Below are positions 8,888 to 17,963 of a DNA stretch of 64,000 nucleotides, piece by piece. The first letter of the stretch is position 1; each line of letters begins with the position of its first letter. Origin of the DNA: Bdellovibrionales bacterium GWA2_49_15 (GTDB lineage: Bacteria > Bdellovibrionota > Bacteriovoracia > Bacteriovoracales > Bacteriovoracaceae); contig MEPP01000030.1 of the NCBI GenBank assembly GCA_001769855.1, positions 62,001-126,000 of the forward strand. The letters are read 5' to 3'. The notes under the pieces were generated by a model. It worked only from the letters and a program-made list of their open reading frames with translations, searched no databases and had not been told where the DNA came from. The position numbers were made by a program, and so were the translations under genes.

Positions 8888-9424
8888 ATGAAGAATTTTG
8901 AGTCTTTTTTAGAGAAGATTATTTTTTCCAGCAGATGGGTTCAGGCCCCAATCTATCTTGGGTTGATCATCGGTGCCATGCTGTACACTTATAAATTCGC
9001 CGTGGAGTTGTTTCATCTGTGTGTCACCGTGGGGGCCAGCACAGAAGAAATTTTGATGCTTGGAATTTTAACTTTGGTGGATATTTCCATGGTGCTAAAC
9101 CTTCTGGTCATGGTGATTATCGGCGGATATGCCACTTTTGTCAGTCGTCTTAATTTGGAGCACCATGAAGATCGTCCCGACTGGCTGAGGAAGGTTGATG
9201 CCGGTACCCTCAAAGTCAAATTGGCCGGTGCCTTGGTGGGAATTTCGGCCATTCACCTGCTTAAATCATTTATCAATATTGAAAACAAGAATTTTGAACA
9301 CATCAAATGGCAAATCGTGATTCATGTGGTCTTCCTCTTCTCCACACTCATGCTGGCCTACACTGAAAAAATTCTGCACGCCTCTCACTCTCAAATAGGT
9401 CATCATGGGAAGAGTGAATCTTAG
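8888..9424 (+). CDS. UPF0114 (YqhA) family membrane protein
   Basis: 178 residues with three to four hydrophobic segments and the recognisable UPF0114 core (S-S-R-W near the N-terminus, D-I-S-M-V-L-N-L-L-V-M-V, G-G-Y-A-T-F-V-S-R, then L-K-V-K-L-A-G-A-L-V-G-I-S-A-I-H-L-L). It is an inner-membrane protein of unknown function. The ATG at 8888 is chosen over an in-frame ATG 45 bases upstream because GGAG lies eight bases before it and the protein then begins as the family normally does. Its last 20 bases overlap the start of the following transporter gene, so the two are probably co-translated. Confidence 0.85.
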   Translation: MKNFESFLEKIIFSSRWVQAPIYLGLIIGAMLYTYKFAVELFHLCVTVGASTEEILMLGILTLVDISMVLNLLVMVIIGGYATFVSRLNLEHHEDRPDWLRKVDAGTLKVKLAGALVGISAIHLLKSFINIENKNFEHIKWQIVIHVVFLFSTLMLAYTEKILHASHSQIGHHGKSES

Positions 9425-10310
9425 AACCATTGGCATTATTCAGGTTATTCTCGCCGGGGTCTGCTTTGGCTTTCTCGGGATTTTTGGCAAGAGTGCCTAT
9501 GCTCATGATGTTTCCCCGCTGGAGCTTCTCGGGCTGCGATTTTTGACCAGTGGCTTGCTTCTAACCGTGATCATCGCTCTCGTTTATGGTCCCAGCACAT
9601 TGAAACTTTCTTATAAAAATATTTTACTCTGCAGTTTTCTGGGCATTTTTGGGTACGCGCTTTTTTCCAGCTTTTACTTTTACGCCATCAAGGGGCTTTC
9701 AATTTCTTTGGCGGTATTATTGCTCTATACCTTTCCTGTCTGGGTGGCGATTGGGGCAAGAATATTTTTTGGCGAAAAAATTCCCGAGGGGCGGAAATTT
9801 ACCATTCCGTTAGCGATGCTCGGCATAACATTATTGGTGTGGGGGGAGTTTTCCATCAGGAGTTATTATGCTCTGGCGTACGGGCTGGGCTCGGCCATCT
9901 TTTATGCCATCTACATTCTCATTTCCAGCCGATGGCTGGTGCAGATTAAACCGCTCGTATCGGTGGCGTATATTCAACTCTCGGCCGGGGTTATTCTCTG
10001 CCTGCTTGGCCTGGAAAATTATTCTCGCGGTATGCTGGTTTACAAACAGATCTGGCCGATAATTTTAGGCATGGCCATCATCTGCTCCATTAGCGCGATG
10101 ACATTATTTCAGAGTGGCCTGCAAAAATTAAAAAGTTGGGAGGCCTCAATTCTCAGCACCTCAGAACCGCTGGTGGGGATTTCGTTGGCGGTCCTGCTTT
10201 TAGGAGAAAAATTAACTCTTCTTCAAATCGTGGGCGGAGTGCTGGTCATTACTGCTTTCGTCCTTATTTCAATTCCTATTCCCGATCAGACCGTTCAAAA
10301 AACGCCATGA
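9405..10310 (+). CDS. EamA-type drug/metabolite (DMT) transporter
   Basis: 301 residues with ten predicted transmembrane helices in two repeated EamA halves. The first half begins Q-V-I-L-A-G-V-C-F-G-F-L-G-I-F-G-K; the second contains A-S-I-L-S-T-S-E-P-L-V-G near residue 245, the usual EamA signature. It is an inner-membrane exporter of a small metabolite; the substrate is unknown. The start ATG lies inside the end of the UPF0114 gene (20-bp overlap); a GTG at 9414 is an alternative. Its last 35 bases overlap the 3' end of the RND pump gene on the other strand. Confidence 0.85.
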   Translation: MGRVNLRTIGIIQVILAGVCFGFLGIFGKSAYAHDVSPLELLGLRFLTSGLLLTVIIALVYGPSTLKLSYKNILLCSFLGIFGYALFSSFYFYAIKGLSISLAVLLLYTFPVWVAIGARIFFGEKIPEGRKFTIPLAMLGITLLVWGEFSIRSYYALAYGLGSAIFYAIYILISSRWLVQIKPLVSVAYIQLSAGVILCLLGLENYSRGMLVYKQIWPIILGMAIICSISAMTLFQSGLQKLKSWEASILSTSEPLVGISLAVLLLGEKLTLLQIVGGVLVITAFVLISIPIPDQTVQKTP

Positions 10311-13300
10311 CACTATAAACACAAGGAACCACAAACAAGGTGAGCACGGTGGAAAGGATGACGCCACCAAGCACGGCAATCGCCATTGGAATACGGCTTT
10401 CGGCCCCTGGGCCAATCGCTAATGCGGGAGGGATGGCGGCTGCAATCGTTGAAAAAGAAGTCATGAGAATGGGCCGCAGTCGCACCGGGCAGGCCTCGGT
10501 TAACGCCTCCTTCAGGGGGAGTCCGCTGGCCCGCAATTGATTGGTGAAATCCACCAAAAGAATGGAATTTTTTTTCACAATCCCCATGAGTAGAATGATT
10601 CCGATCATGCTGTAAATATTTAATGATTGATGGGCAAGGTAAAGGCCGATGAAGGCACCCGTGAGACTGAAGGGCAAGGCCACGAGCACAGTGAAAGGGT
10701 GAATAAAACTATTGAACTGGGAAGCCAAAATCATGTAGGCGACAACGATGCCGAGAAGAAGGGCAAAAATCAAATTTTGCTTTGATTCAGTAAAGGTTTT
10801 TGAGCTACCACTCATCGTCACGTAATAATTATCGGGCAGAATTTTTTTTGCAATTTCCTGGGCCTTTGCCATGGCCAGCTCTTGGGAGGCCTTCAGTCCA
10901 AGGTTTGCGCGGATGGTGATGGCCCGGGTTCGATCTTCACGGGAGATAGACTGCATCGCCAGCTCTTCTTTCAACGTAACCACTTTTCCAAGGGGGATAA
11001 GCTCCCCTCGATTGTTGCGCACCTGTAGCTTCATGAGGTCAGCAGGGTTGGACCTTTCGGCATCGACAAGACTGACGCGAATGTCATAGCGATGACCGCC
11101 CTTGGAAAATTTACCGGGGACTTCGCCTCCGACTAATGCCTTAATTGTCGTGGAAATGTCTGAGACGCTGATTCCATGCTCCCTTGCCCGCACGCGATCG
11201 GGAATAATGTGGATTTCGGGCATTCCCGTTTTATAGTTTGAATCCACATCGGCCATGAGACTGCTCTCAGACATTTCCTTCATGATGAGCTCAGAATATT
11301 TAACCAGCTCATCCCAGTTGGGGCCCTTAACGGAAAAGGTAATGGGATAGCCGCCGCGAGAGGAAAAAACGGCGGTGGAAGGATCAATAATTGAAGTCCT
11401 GATTCCCTTAAGTTTTTTCAACTCCTCTCTAAATTTTGCTGCGAACTCCTGCTGGGTCAGCCTTTTTCCCTTTGTGGGGTCTATTTCCCGCTGAAGGAAG
11501 GGTTTGAGCGTCACAAAGATCATTCCGTTATTGGAATCGCCACTGCTGCCGCCACCGACGTTGGTAAAAAATTGCTCGATGTCGGCCTTGCCTTTGATCA
11601 CATTTTCAACTTCCGCAACCTTAGAATTAGTAAATTCCAGCGAAGAACCCACCGCCGTTTGCATCCGAAGCATCAACATTCCCTGGTCTTGGGCGGGAGC
11701 AAACTCCTTGTTGAGAATTTTCATAAAGAGCAGGGAGGAGGAAAAAATAAGCAGGGCCAGGACGATCGTTACCCATCGGAAACGCAGTAATAAGGGAATG
11801 GTTCTTTTATAATACTTCTCCATGCCGCGAAAGCTTCGCTCGATCCATCTTCCAAAAAAGCTTTTGCGTTCGGAAATCTCAAGAAATTGTGAGCAACGCA
11901 TGGGGGTTAGAGTCAAGGCCTCCAGAAGCGACAAGATAACAGCAACGGAGATCGTGACACCAAACTGATAGAAAAATTTCCCGATGATGCCTTTCATGAA
12001 AGCGATGGGAAGAAAGATGGCAATGATGGCAGCCGTGGCGGCCATGGCGGCAAAGGTAATTTCCCGTGAGCCATCTAAGGCAGCTTGGCGGCGTTGCTTT
12101 CCGCCTTCCTTGTGGCGGACAATATTTTCCAAGACCATGATGGCATCATCCACCACAATCCCGATCGCCAAGGCCAGACCAAGCAGGGTAAATGAGTTAA
12201 GGGTAAATCCTAGGGCATATAGGCAGATAAAACTTCCCACAATAGAAGTGGGAATGGCGAGGATGACATTGATGGTGGCGGTGAAAGAGCCTAGAAAGAT
12301 CCAACAGACAATGGCGGTCAGGACGGCGGAAAGAAGCAGCGTAAAATTTAACTCGTGAATGGAGTCTTCGATAAATTTAGTGGTATCGAAGCGGATGCCG
12401 AGTTCAGTTCCGGGAGGCAAGGTTGGTTTTAGCGCTAAAATTTTCGCCCGAATGGCCTTAGCGATTTCAACGGAATTGGCACCTCTTTGTTTTTTTACGC
12501 CAATTCCAATGGCGGGGGCATTGAAAACGCGGGAGATACGAAACTGATCGGCCAAGCCGTCCTCGATTCGCGCGACTTCAGAGAGTTGAATCGGTTGGTA
12601 GTTGATGCTGCCACCGCGTCGGCCGATGATGATCTTGCCAAAATCTTCGGGTGTCGGGGCCTCACCCATGGTGCGAACATTAAAGATTTTGTCCCGACCG
12701 CCTAATAGGCCTGAGGGCTGCTCAGAGTGTTCAGCTTGAATGGCGGCGATGATGTCGGTCACGGCGAGGTCTTTTTGCTTCAGTTTGTCGCCCGAGACCC
12801 AAACTCGGAGGTTGGGCTCCACAAAACCGCCTAGCTGAATTTCCCCCACACCTTCCACGGTGGTAAATTTATCTTGGATGGTATCGCGGACGTACGTCAT
12901 AAGCTCAGGGGTGGTCATCTTTGCGGAGGAGACGGAGAGCCACATAATAGGGTTATCTTCTGGATTACTCTTGGTAATGATCGGGGGTTTGATATCTTTG
13001 GGCAAAAAACGGGTGGCACGCGAGACCACCGTCTGGATCTCTTGAATGGCGGTATCGATATTTTTGGAAATATCAAATTCCAGAGTCACTCTGGCCTGGC
13101 CCAGTTCCGATTGTGAGGTGATGCCGGTGATTCCCTGGACACTCATCAGAGCGCTTTCAAGGGGGTCCACTACATCAACTTCAATCACGTTGGGTGAGGC
13201 GCCCTCCAAAGAAACCTGAACGGAGACGACAGGAAAATCAACGTCGGGGAGTTGGCTCACCCCCATGCGCAGAAAGCACAGCACTCCAAAGATAATCAGA

Positions 13301-13359
13301 CCGGCCATAAGCATCCAGGCAAAAACCGGTTTTTTTATAGAAAGTTCACTTAAAGTCAT
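10276..13359 (-). CDS. RND-family multidrug efflux pump, inner-membrane subunit (AcrB/MdtBC-like)
   Basis: 1027 residues, full length for the HAE-1 branch of RND pumps. The N-terminus (L-S-I-K-K-P-V-F-A-W-M) is typical, as is the proton-relay region with paired Asp (G-I-V-V-D-D-A-I-M-V-L-E-N) in TM4 and the matching Lys in TM10 (M-G-I-V-K-K-N-S-I-L-L-V-D-F). Two large periplasmic loops follow TM1 and TM7. The protein exports hydrophobic compounds using the proton gradient and normally needs a periplasmic adaptor and an outer-membrane channel. The channel gene lies five bases upstream in the same operon, but no adaptor gene is next to it. The control region is the promoter/operator at 14739-14767. 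The 3' end overlaps the EamA gene by 35 bp tail to tail. Confidence 0.93.
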   Translation of the reverse strand: MTLSELSIKKPVFAWMLMAGLIIFGVLCFLRMGVSQLPDVDFPVVSVQVSLEGASPNVIEVDVVDPLESALMSVQGITGITSQSELGQARVTLEFDISKNIDTAIQEIQTVVSRATRFLPKDIKPPIITKSNPEDNPIMWLSVSSAKMTTPELMTYVRDTIQDKFTTVEGVGEIQLGGFVEPNLRVWVSGDKLKQKDLAVTDIIAAIQAEHSEQPSGLLGGRDKIFNVRTMGEAPTPEDFGKIIIGRRGGSINYQPIQLSEVARIEDGLADQFRISRVFNAPAIGIGVKKQRGANSVEIAKAIRAKILALKPTLPPGTELGIRFDTTKFIEDSIHELNFTLLLSAVLTAIVCWIFLGSFTATINVILAIPTSIVGSFICLYALGFTLNSFTLLGLALAIGIVVDDAIMVLENIVRHKEGGKQRRQAALDGSREITFAAMAATAAIIAIFLPIAFMKGIIGKFFYQFGVTISVAVILSLLEALTLTPMRCSQFLEISERKSFFGRWIERSFRGMEKYYKRTIPLLLRFRWVTIVLALLIFSSSLLFMKILNKEFAPAQDQGMLMLRMQTAVGSSLEFTNSKVAEVENVIKGKADIEQFFTNVGGGSSGDSNNGMIFVTLKPFLQREIDPTKGKRLTQQEFAAKFREELKKLKGIRTSIIDPSTAVFSSRGGYPITFSVKGPNWDELVKYSELIMKEMSESSLMADVDSNYKTGMPEIHIIPDRVRAREHGISVSDISTTIKALVGGEVPGKFSKGGHRYDIRVSLVDAERSNPADLMKLQVRNNRGELIPLGKVVTLKEELAMQSISREDRTRAITIRANLGLKASQELAMAKAQEIAKKILPDNYYVTMSGSSKTFTESKQNLIFALLLGIVVAYMILASQFNSFIHPFTVLVALPFSLTGAFIGLYLAHQSLNIYSMIGIILLMGIVKKNSILLVDFTNQLRASGLPLKEALTEACPVRLRPILMTSFSTIAAAIPPALAIGPGAESRIPMAIAVLGGVILSTVLTLFVVPCVYSVMAFFERSDRE

Positions 13360-13364
13360 AAGCG

Positions 13365-14699
13365 TTACTTCTCCAAGGCCTCGGGCGCCTGATTATTTTC
13401 CAGCAGGTCCACCAGAACAGAAAGGGGCACTCCGAGGGCCACAAAACATTGTTCCAGAGAGGTGAGATAATTATACTTGGCCGTCAGATTCTCAGATTGG
13501 GCATCAAGATAGCTTTGGGAAATGAGCAGGAACTGAAAGGGGCTGATGGTCTGGAGACGGTAATTTTTTTTGGCCTCAAGCAAGGCCTTTCTGGAGAAAT
13601 TGGCTGCCTTTTGGGAAGCCACCAGCATAGTCTCGGCATTGTTAAGGTCGGTTATTGACTGAATTTCCTCGAGTGAAAGCTGGTCTTTAAGTTTTACCTC
13701 TTGATATTTAAGCTGTGCCTCTTGAGCACTCAAAATACTTCTTTGATGCATAGAGGAGAGTCCGGTGAAGATGGGGATTGTGAGCTGGAGACCGATACTC
13801 CAGCTGGTGGAGTTGGCATCTGTAAGTTCTTTTTTATCGGTCGTGGTTCGGGCGATATTTCCAATGAGACCAAGGTTGGGGTAGTTGGAGGCCATTTCGA
13901 GAGTGCGATTAAAGCGAAATTCATCGATCTGCCGTGCGTGCCGAGTGAGCTCAAAGCGTTCTCTTTTATTTTGCTCAAAGATGCGATTGATCTGTGTGCG
14001 ATCGATGATCGTCAGTTGTCCTTTGGCGTGGATTTGGGAGATGTCTGTGGAATGGAGTAGGGTGGCCAGCAGATGTTCCGAGGCCTTTATCTGATTTTCA
14101 GTTCGCACGATCTTCGGCACGAGTTGCGCCAGCTGAGTTTCATTTTGGTAGACATCAATGAGCTGGCCCCTGCCGGATTGTTGGTACTTGCGGCTAATGG
14201 CAAGTGATTCTTTTTGAATTTGCTCGGCCTCCTGATAGATGCCTAAGAGCTTTTCATTTAGCAAAATGCTGTAGAAGGCCTGGAGTACCCCTAATGTTAG
14301 GTCGCGCTTGGTAATTTCAAGATCGAATTCACGAATTTCCGTGTTTTTCTTAGCGGCATCAATGGCCGAGGTAAGCGCCCCAGCGGCGTAAATTGGCTGG
14401 GTGATATCAATCTGTCCAATATACTGGTTATAGGGTTCGCCGCCGAATGTGGCGTTGCCATTATTGACGGCAGCCTTCTTTTCGTTGGCGGTTATTTTTG
14501 CGCTAATATTGGGGAAGACATGGGAGAGGGCCTGGGAAGCCGAAGACTCACTTTCGATAATCCGCTGGCGCTGATTTTGAATGTCAGGATTGCGCTCAAA
14601 GGCCCGATCAACCGCCTTGGCGATAGTGAATACTTCCTCGGGAGCAGCATAGGCCGGTGGGGTGGCCAAAGCGACTATAAAAACCAAAATCATGGGCAT
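13365..14699 (-). CDS. TolC-type outer-membrane efflux channel
   Basis: 444 residues with a signal peptide (MPMILVFIVALATPPAYA) and the two repeated long-helix/strand halves of outer-membrane efflux proteins: A-F-E-R-N-P-D-I-Q-N-Q-R near residue 35, I-D-I-T-Q-P-I-Y-A-A-G near 100, and in the second half L-Q-L-T-I-P-I-F-T-G-L near 310 plus the long final helices. It forms the outer-membrane and periplasmic tunnel of a tripartite pump and is followed after five bases by the RND gene, its likely partner. ATGs at codons 1 and 3 are both possible; no strong ribosome-binding site is visible. Transcription most likely starts at the promoter upstream at 14739-14767. Confidence 0.88.
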   Translation of the reverse strand: MPMILVFIVALATPPAYAAPEEVFTIAKAVDRAFERNPDIQNQRQRIIESESSASQALSHVFPNISAKITANEKKAAVNNGNATFGGEPYNQYIGQIDITQPIYAAGALTSAIDAAKKNTEIREFDLEITKRDLTLGVLQAFYSILLNEKLLGIYQEAEQIQKESLAISRKYQQSGRGQLIDVYQNETQLAQLVPKIVRTENQIKASEHLLATLLHSTDISQIHAKGQLTIIDRTQINRIFEQNKRERFELTRHARQIDEFRFNRTLEMASNYPNLGLIGNIARTTTDKKELTDANSTSWSIGLQLTIPIFTGLSSMHQRSILSAQEAQLKYQEVKLKDQLSLEEIQSITDLNNAETMLVASQKAANFSRKALLEAKKNYRLQTISPFQFLLISQSYLDAQSENLTAKYNYLTSLEQCFVALGVPLSVLVDLLENNQAPEALEK

Positions 14700-14738
14700 G
14701 ATTTACTCAAAAAAGATTTAATCAATATTTCGATTTTC

Positions 14739-14767
14739 AGTATGTTAGCTAACATTTACACCGTCAA
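14739..14767 (-). promoter_or_regulatory. Promoter with palindromic operator for the efflux operon
   Basis: On the minus strand a TTGACG box (14767-14762) is followed after 17 bases by CATACT (14744-14739), a good sigma-70-type match. The perfect 14-bp palindrome ATGTTAGCTAACAT (14742-14755) covers the end of the spacer and most of the -10 box. This is where a TetR- or MarR-type repressor would sit. No regulator gene is adjacent, so a repressor would have to be encoded elsewhere. Confidence 0.6.
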
Positions 14768-14843
14768 CTTTTTTTGCGTTGGTTGACACTTGTCGCGATG
14801 CGCGGTACAGGATTATTCATATTTTTTTTCACAAGGAAATACT

Positions 14844-15776
14844 ATGAAAATGGTACTTCGATCTGGGTGGATTTTCCTTCTCTTGATTGTGACCTTTTCC
14901 TGCGCCAAAGATCGCACAATCGAGTCATGGCAAAATGAGCGAGTGGCCGAAAAGCTGGCGCAGATTTCAGCTATTTCAGGTTCATATAATGGCACTATGG
15001 TTTCCGCCAAAAATGGTGCAGAGATGGGGGCCATGAGTGTGAAGCTTGCTTCCGATGTACGCATTCAAGATAACTCTGATCGCACCGGAACGGCCCTCAG
15101 CCCGGCCCTGCGTGCCACCGTAACTTTGAACGGTAATGAACGAAGTTCTATTTCTTTTCAGGGAGGATTTTATAATTCTGAGACCCATTTTTTTAAAATC
15201 ACCACCGCCATTCCCACGGAGAATGGGAGCACTGAAAAGATGGAAATTTCAGGCTCCGTTAATGGTGACTCGATTGAAGGGGAAATTGCCGCCCTCGACT
15301 ATCCTGACTATTCCGGAAAATTCAATCTCGTGCGCGATGGCAGTGTGACTTCCGGGACTCCCACAACTTTCTCCAACAGAATTGAGTATTTTGTTATGAC
15401 TCGTCAGGTGAGAGGGATAGACGGGAAATTGGAGACCAATAAAGTAAAACTGGCAGTTGATTCAAGTTACATCACTTCTGAGGAGACATTTTTGGGGTTA
15501 TTTTCACCTATTCGAACGCCGCTGGTCACACTTACTTTTTGGAGTGGTGATGAGCTGGGGCGTGAGGTCACGATGTCGATGCGTGAATCCATATACGATG
15601 ATCGAACCGTCTCTCTACGCGGGAAAACTTCTTTTCAAGACAGTGGTGATACCTATACCACGACACTAGATTGTCTGAGGCAAATTCACACCGGGGTAAA
15701 TGGTTGGAATTGCCGAATTACAAACTCTGCCCGAGGCCCGATTTTGGCCGGGTTCTTCGAGGCGATAAGTGAGTAG
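14844..15776 (+). CDS. Putative lipoprotein of unknown function
   Basis: 310 residues from the ATG at 14844 (AAGGA eight bases upstream). The N-terminus is a lipoprotein-type signal (MKMVLRSGWIFLLLIVTFSC), with Cys20 the likely acylated residue, although the position -3 Thr makes the lipobox imperfect. The mature part is beta-strand rich (alternating polar/hydrophobic, few helices) and shows no family I recognise. It is followed by a TolC-like gene after one base, so the two form a probable two-gene unit. It could be an accessory lipoprotein of a secretion or efflux channel, which is inference from position only. Confidence 0.7.
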   Translation: MKMVLRSGWIFLLLIVTFSCAKDRTIESWQNERVAEKLAQISAISGSYNGTMVSAKNGAEMGAMSVKLASDVRIQDNSDRTGTALSPALRATVTLNGNERSSISFQGGFYNSETHFFKITTAIPTENGSTEKMEISGSVNGDSIEGEIAALDYPDYSGKFNLVRDGSVTSGTPTTFSNRIEYFVMTRQVRGIDGKLETNKVKLAVDSSYITSEETFLGLFSPIRTPLVTLTFWSGDELGREVTMSMRESIYDDRTVSLRGKTSFQDSGDTYTTTLDCLRQIHTGVNGWNCRITNSARGPILAGFFEAISE

Positions 15777-15777
15777 T

Positions 15778-17118
15778 ATGAAGAATATCATTTTAATATT
15801 TACTCTTCTCTTTTCGCAAATAATTGTGGCCGAAACCACCCCGATTCATTTGAATCCCGAGAGTCTGAAAAAATATATTTTGGAAGAAAATTCATCCATC
15901 TTGCTGGGAATGAATGCCGTTCGACAGGCCAAACACCGAGTCAGTGTGGCCCGTGCACAATTGCTTCCCAATCTTAACATCGGTGCTATCATTTCTTCCG
16001 GACCGACTTTTGCTTTGGCTGCAGTTGAAATGCTGCTGTCTTTTCTCATGCCCGCCAAATGGTTTAATGTAGGTGTCTCCAAAAACCTTTTTGAAGCGGA
16101 AAAAATTTCTTATTACTTACTTCAGCTAAATCAATACGCTTCTGCTGCCACCTTGTACCAAACCATTCAGGGAGATATTGCACTTCGGACAATTCTCAAT
16201 GAGCAGTATCAGGACCTGGCTTCAATTAGCAGTGTGCTGGTGCGCCAGTATTCACTTGGTATGGTGTCCCTGGAGAATCTCTCTCATGCTCAGGCCCAAG
16301 CCAAAATGGCGGAGTTGAAAGTCTCTCGCATGGATCAGTTAGTGGCGGAAGAAACTTCCGTAGTTCGAAATTTAATTGGCGCAGGTCTGGAAAAGGAAAT
16401 CATTTTTGATGATTCTGATGTTACTCCCTCAGAAGTTGAGGATCAGCCAATCGAAGTGGTGACGACAGATGCTCTGAGGATTTCCCCAGAAAATGTCCAG
16501 TTGGATTATCTTATGAAGGCCGGGAAAAACGGCAAGTGGAAACAGCTCTTTGGTTTTATTGGCGGCAGCACCCTCGGGAGCCGGATGTCGTCTTCAGCAA
16601 ATATTTCTTTTGCTAACATGACTTCGAATATTTCGATCAATCTCGGATTTGAAATGATTCCCGGATATCGATTATCCAACGACAACCTTGAGCAGATCAA
16701 GTTGCAAAGATTGGCATTGCAGCGTGACCTGACCCAGGTCATTGAAGGTACCTTGAGGGCCCTTGTAGAGGTGAAGGAGCAGTTTCAATTGGCTACCCTG
16801 GCTGAATTAGATATGAAAAGAGTATTTGAAATTAAAAAGGCAAAATACGATCTTGGAATGATTTCTATAATGACCCTGTTACAAACGAGGGCCCAAGTCA
16901 CCGAGGCTTCAGTTGCTAAAGTCAATGCACAGGTTGACCTCAACAACTTGCGAATCTCTCTACACCGGCAGATGCTCACTGAGCAGTTCAGCGCGATTCA
17001 TGGATGTCGCGCAACGATGCCGGCCGATACCAAAAAGTCGGCCTTCTCCCGTTGGTTTCTCAAGCTATTTCGCAGCGTCCGCATGGATGTGGATAAGTTC
17101 TGTCGCCCTACAACCTAG
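15778..17118 (+). CDS. TolC-like outer-membrane channel protein (second, divergent copy)
   Basis: 446 residues with a signal peptide (MKNIILIFTLLFSQIIVA). The A-x-x-x-L-L-P-N-L-N-I-G segment near residue 65 and the long helices with T-L-Y-Q-T-I-Q-G-D-I and R-Q-Y-S-L-G-M-V-S-L-E-N are characteristic of outer-membrane efflux proteins. A second half with L-V-E-V-K-E-Q-F near residue 330 repeats the pattern. It is only distantly similar to the channel at 13365-14699. A Lys/Arg-rich tail with two Cys (C413-R-A-T and the final residues) is unusual. ATG at 15778 is preferred over GTG at 15769. No pump or adaptor gene accompanies it; the lipoprotein gene upstream is the only evident partner. The stop codon overlaps the HNH gene stop by 4 bp. 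Confidence 0.75.
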   Translation: MKNIILIFTLLFSQIIVAETTPIHLNPESLKKYILEENSSILLGMNAVRQAKHRVSVARAQLLPNLNIGAIISSGPTFALAAVEMLLSFLMPAKWFNVGVSKNLFEAEKISYYLLQLNQYASAATLYQTIQGDIALRTILNEQYQDLASISSVLVRQYSLGMVSLENLSHAQAQAKMAELKVSRMDQLVAEETSVVRNLIGAGLEKEIIFDDSDVTPSEVEDQPIEVVTTDALRISPENVQLDYLMKAGKNGKWKQLFGFIGGSTLGSRMSSSANISFANMTSNISINLGFEMIPGYRLSNDNLEQIKLQRLALQRDLTQVIEGTLRALVEVKEQFQLATLAELDMKRVFEIKKAKYDLGMISIMTLLQTRAQVTEASVAKVNAQVDLNNLRISLHRQMLTEQFSAIHGCRATMPADTKKSAFSRWFLKLFRSVRMDVDKFCRPTT

Positions 17119-17963
17119 TCATTTTGTTGTTTGTGGCGTGACCTCTCCATCAACCCAAATGTTTTGATCATTCTCCTCTGATTGTGGGCATGACATAGGA
17201 GTTGGATATTGTTGGCGCTTCGGTTTCCCCCTAGCGCAAATGGTTTAATATGATCAAATTGCAGATGACGGCGTTCAGCGCATCGTTTTCCATTTTTATC
17301 TTTGAATTCACATTGATGGTTTGCCCGGGTAGCAACAGAGCGCCGGACCTGCACAGGAAGATAACGAGTCTCTTTTACGCAATCGGCTTGGGACGTCCTA
17401 GAAGGGCGCAATTCACATTCGCGGATTTCTTTATCAAGCAGCGTCTCAATGAGCTCAAGCTCTGTCATGTCAGTATCGAGTAATTTATTGAGCTTTGCCA
17501 TTTTATCTAGAAGACGCTTTTGTAAGATAATTTTCTTCTCACTTTTTTCACGATGAGCGACTCTGTCAAGCTCTTGTACTAGCGCGCGATGGGACTTTTG
17601 AGTCGCAAGGTTGATTGTTGCCTCAATCCTCTCCGGGTTTGTATAATTAAATTCCTGTAGATGTTTTTGTACTTCAGCAGCGTTGGAGAGTGAGAGCATT
17701 CCTTCCGCGATTCTCTCTTCAGCTAATTCTGAAGTTTGAATCAGTTTCATGGCTTGAATTCGCGTCCAGCTTTCCGCCTCGGAATATCCAAGCTCGGACA
17801 TGACATACTTGTGCAGGGTCGAGTATCCATGCTCAGCATAAAGAACTCGTCGATGCACTTCTGCCAGATGCCGAAGCAATTCTAGGGTGCTCAATTTTTC
17901 TTTTTTGGCAGCGGCTTGGGTTTTCTGGTGCAATTCTTTGTCGCTAATGATTTTAATGTTCAT
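17115..17963 (-). CDS. HNH endonuclease-domain protein
   Basis: 282 residues, cytoplasmic (no signal peptide). Residues 1-190 are helical and charged, like the N-terminal region of the HNH proteins that are repeated in Bdellovibrio-type genomes. The HNH domain occupies about 210-262: Cys218 and Cys228, the Asp237-His238 pair in L-Q-F-D-H-I, G-G-N-R-S-A-N-N-I-Q-L-L-C and the final H-A-H-N. The motif is intact, so metal-dependent DNA cleavage is plausible. GGAGG lies ten bases before the ATG. Its base composition looks more AT-rich than its neighbours, which could mean acquisition. The cellular role is unknown. Confidence 0.85.
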   Translation of the reverse strand: MNIKIISDKELHQKTQAAAKKEKLSTLELLRHLAEVHRRVLYAEHGYSTLHKYVMSELGYSEAESWTRIQAMKLIQTSELAEERIAEGMLSLSNAAEVQKHLQEFNYTNPERIEATINLATQKSHRALVQELDRVAHREKSEKKIILQKRLLDKMAKLNKLLDTDMTELELIETLLDKEIRECELRPSRTSQADCVKETRYLPVQVRRSVATRANHQCEFKDKNGKRCAERRHLQFDHIKPFALGGNRSANNIQLLCHAHNQRRMIKTFGLMERSRHKQQND

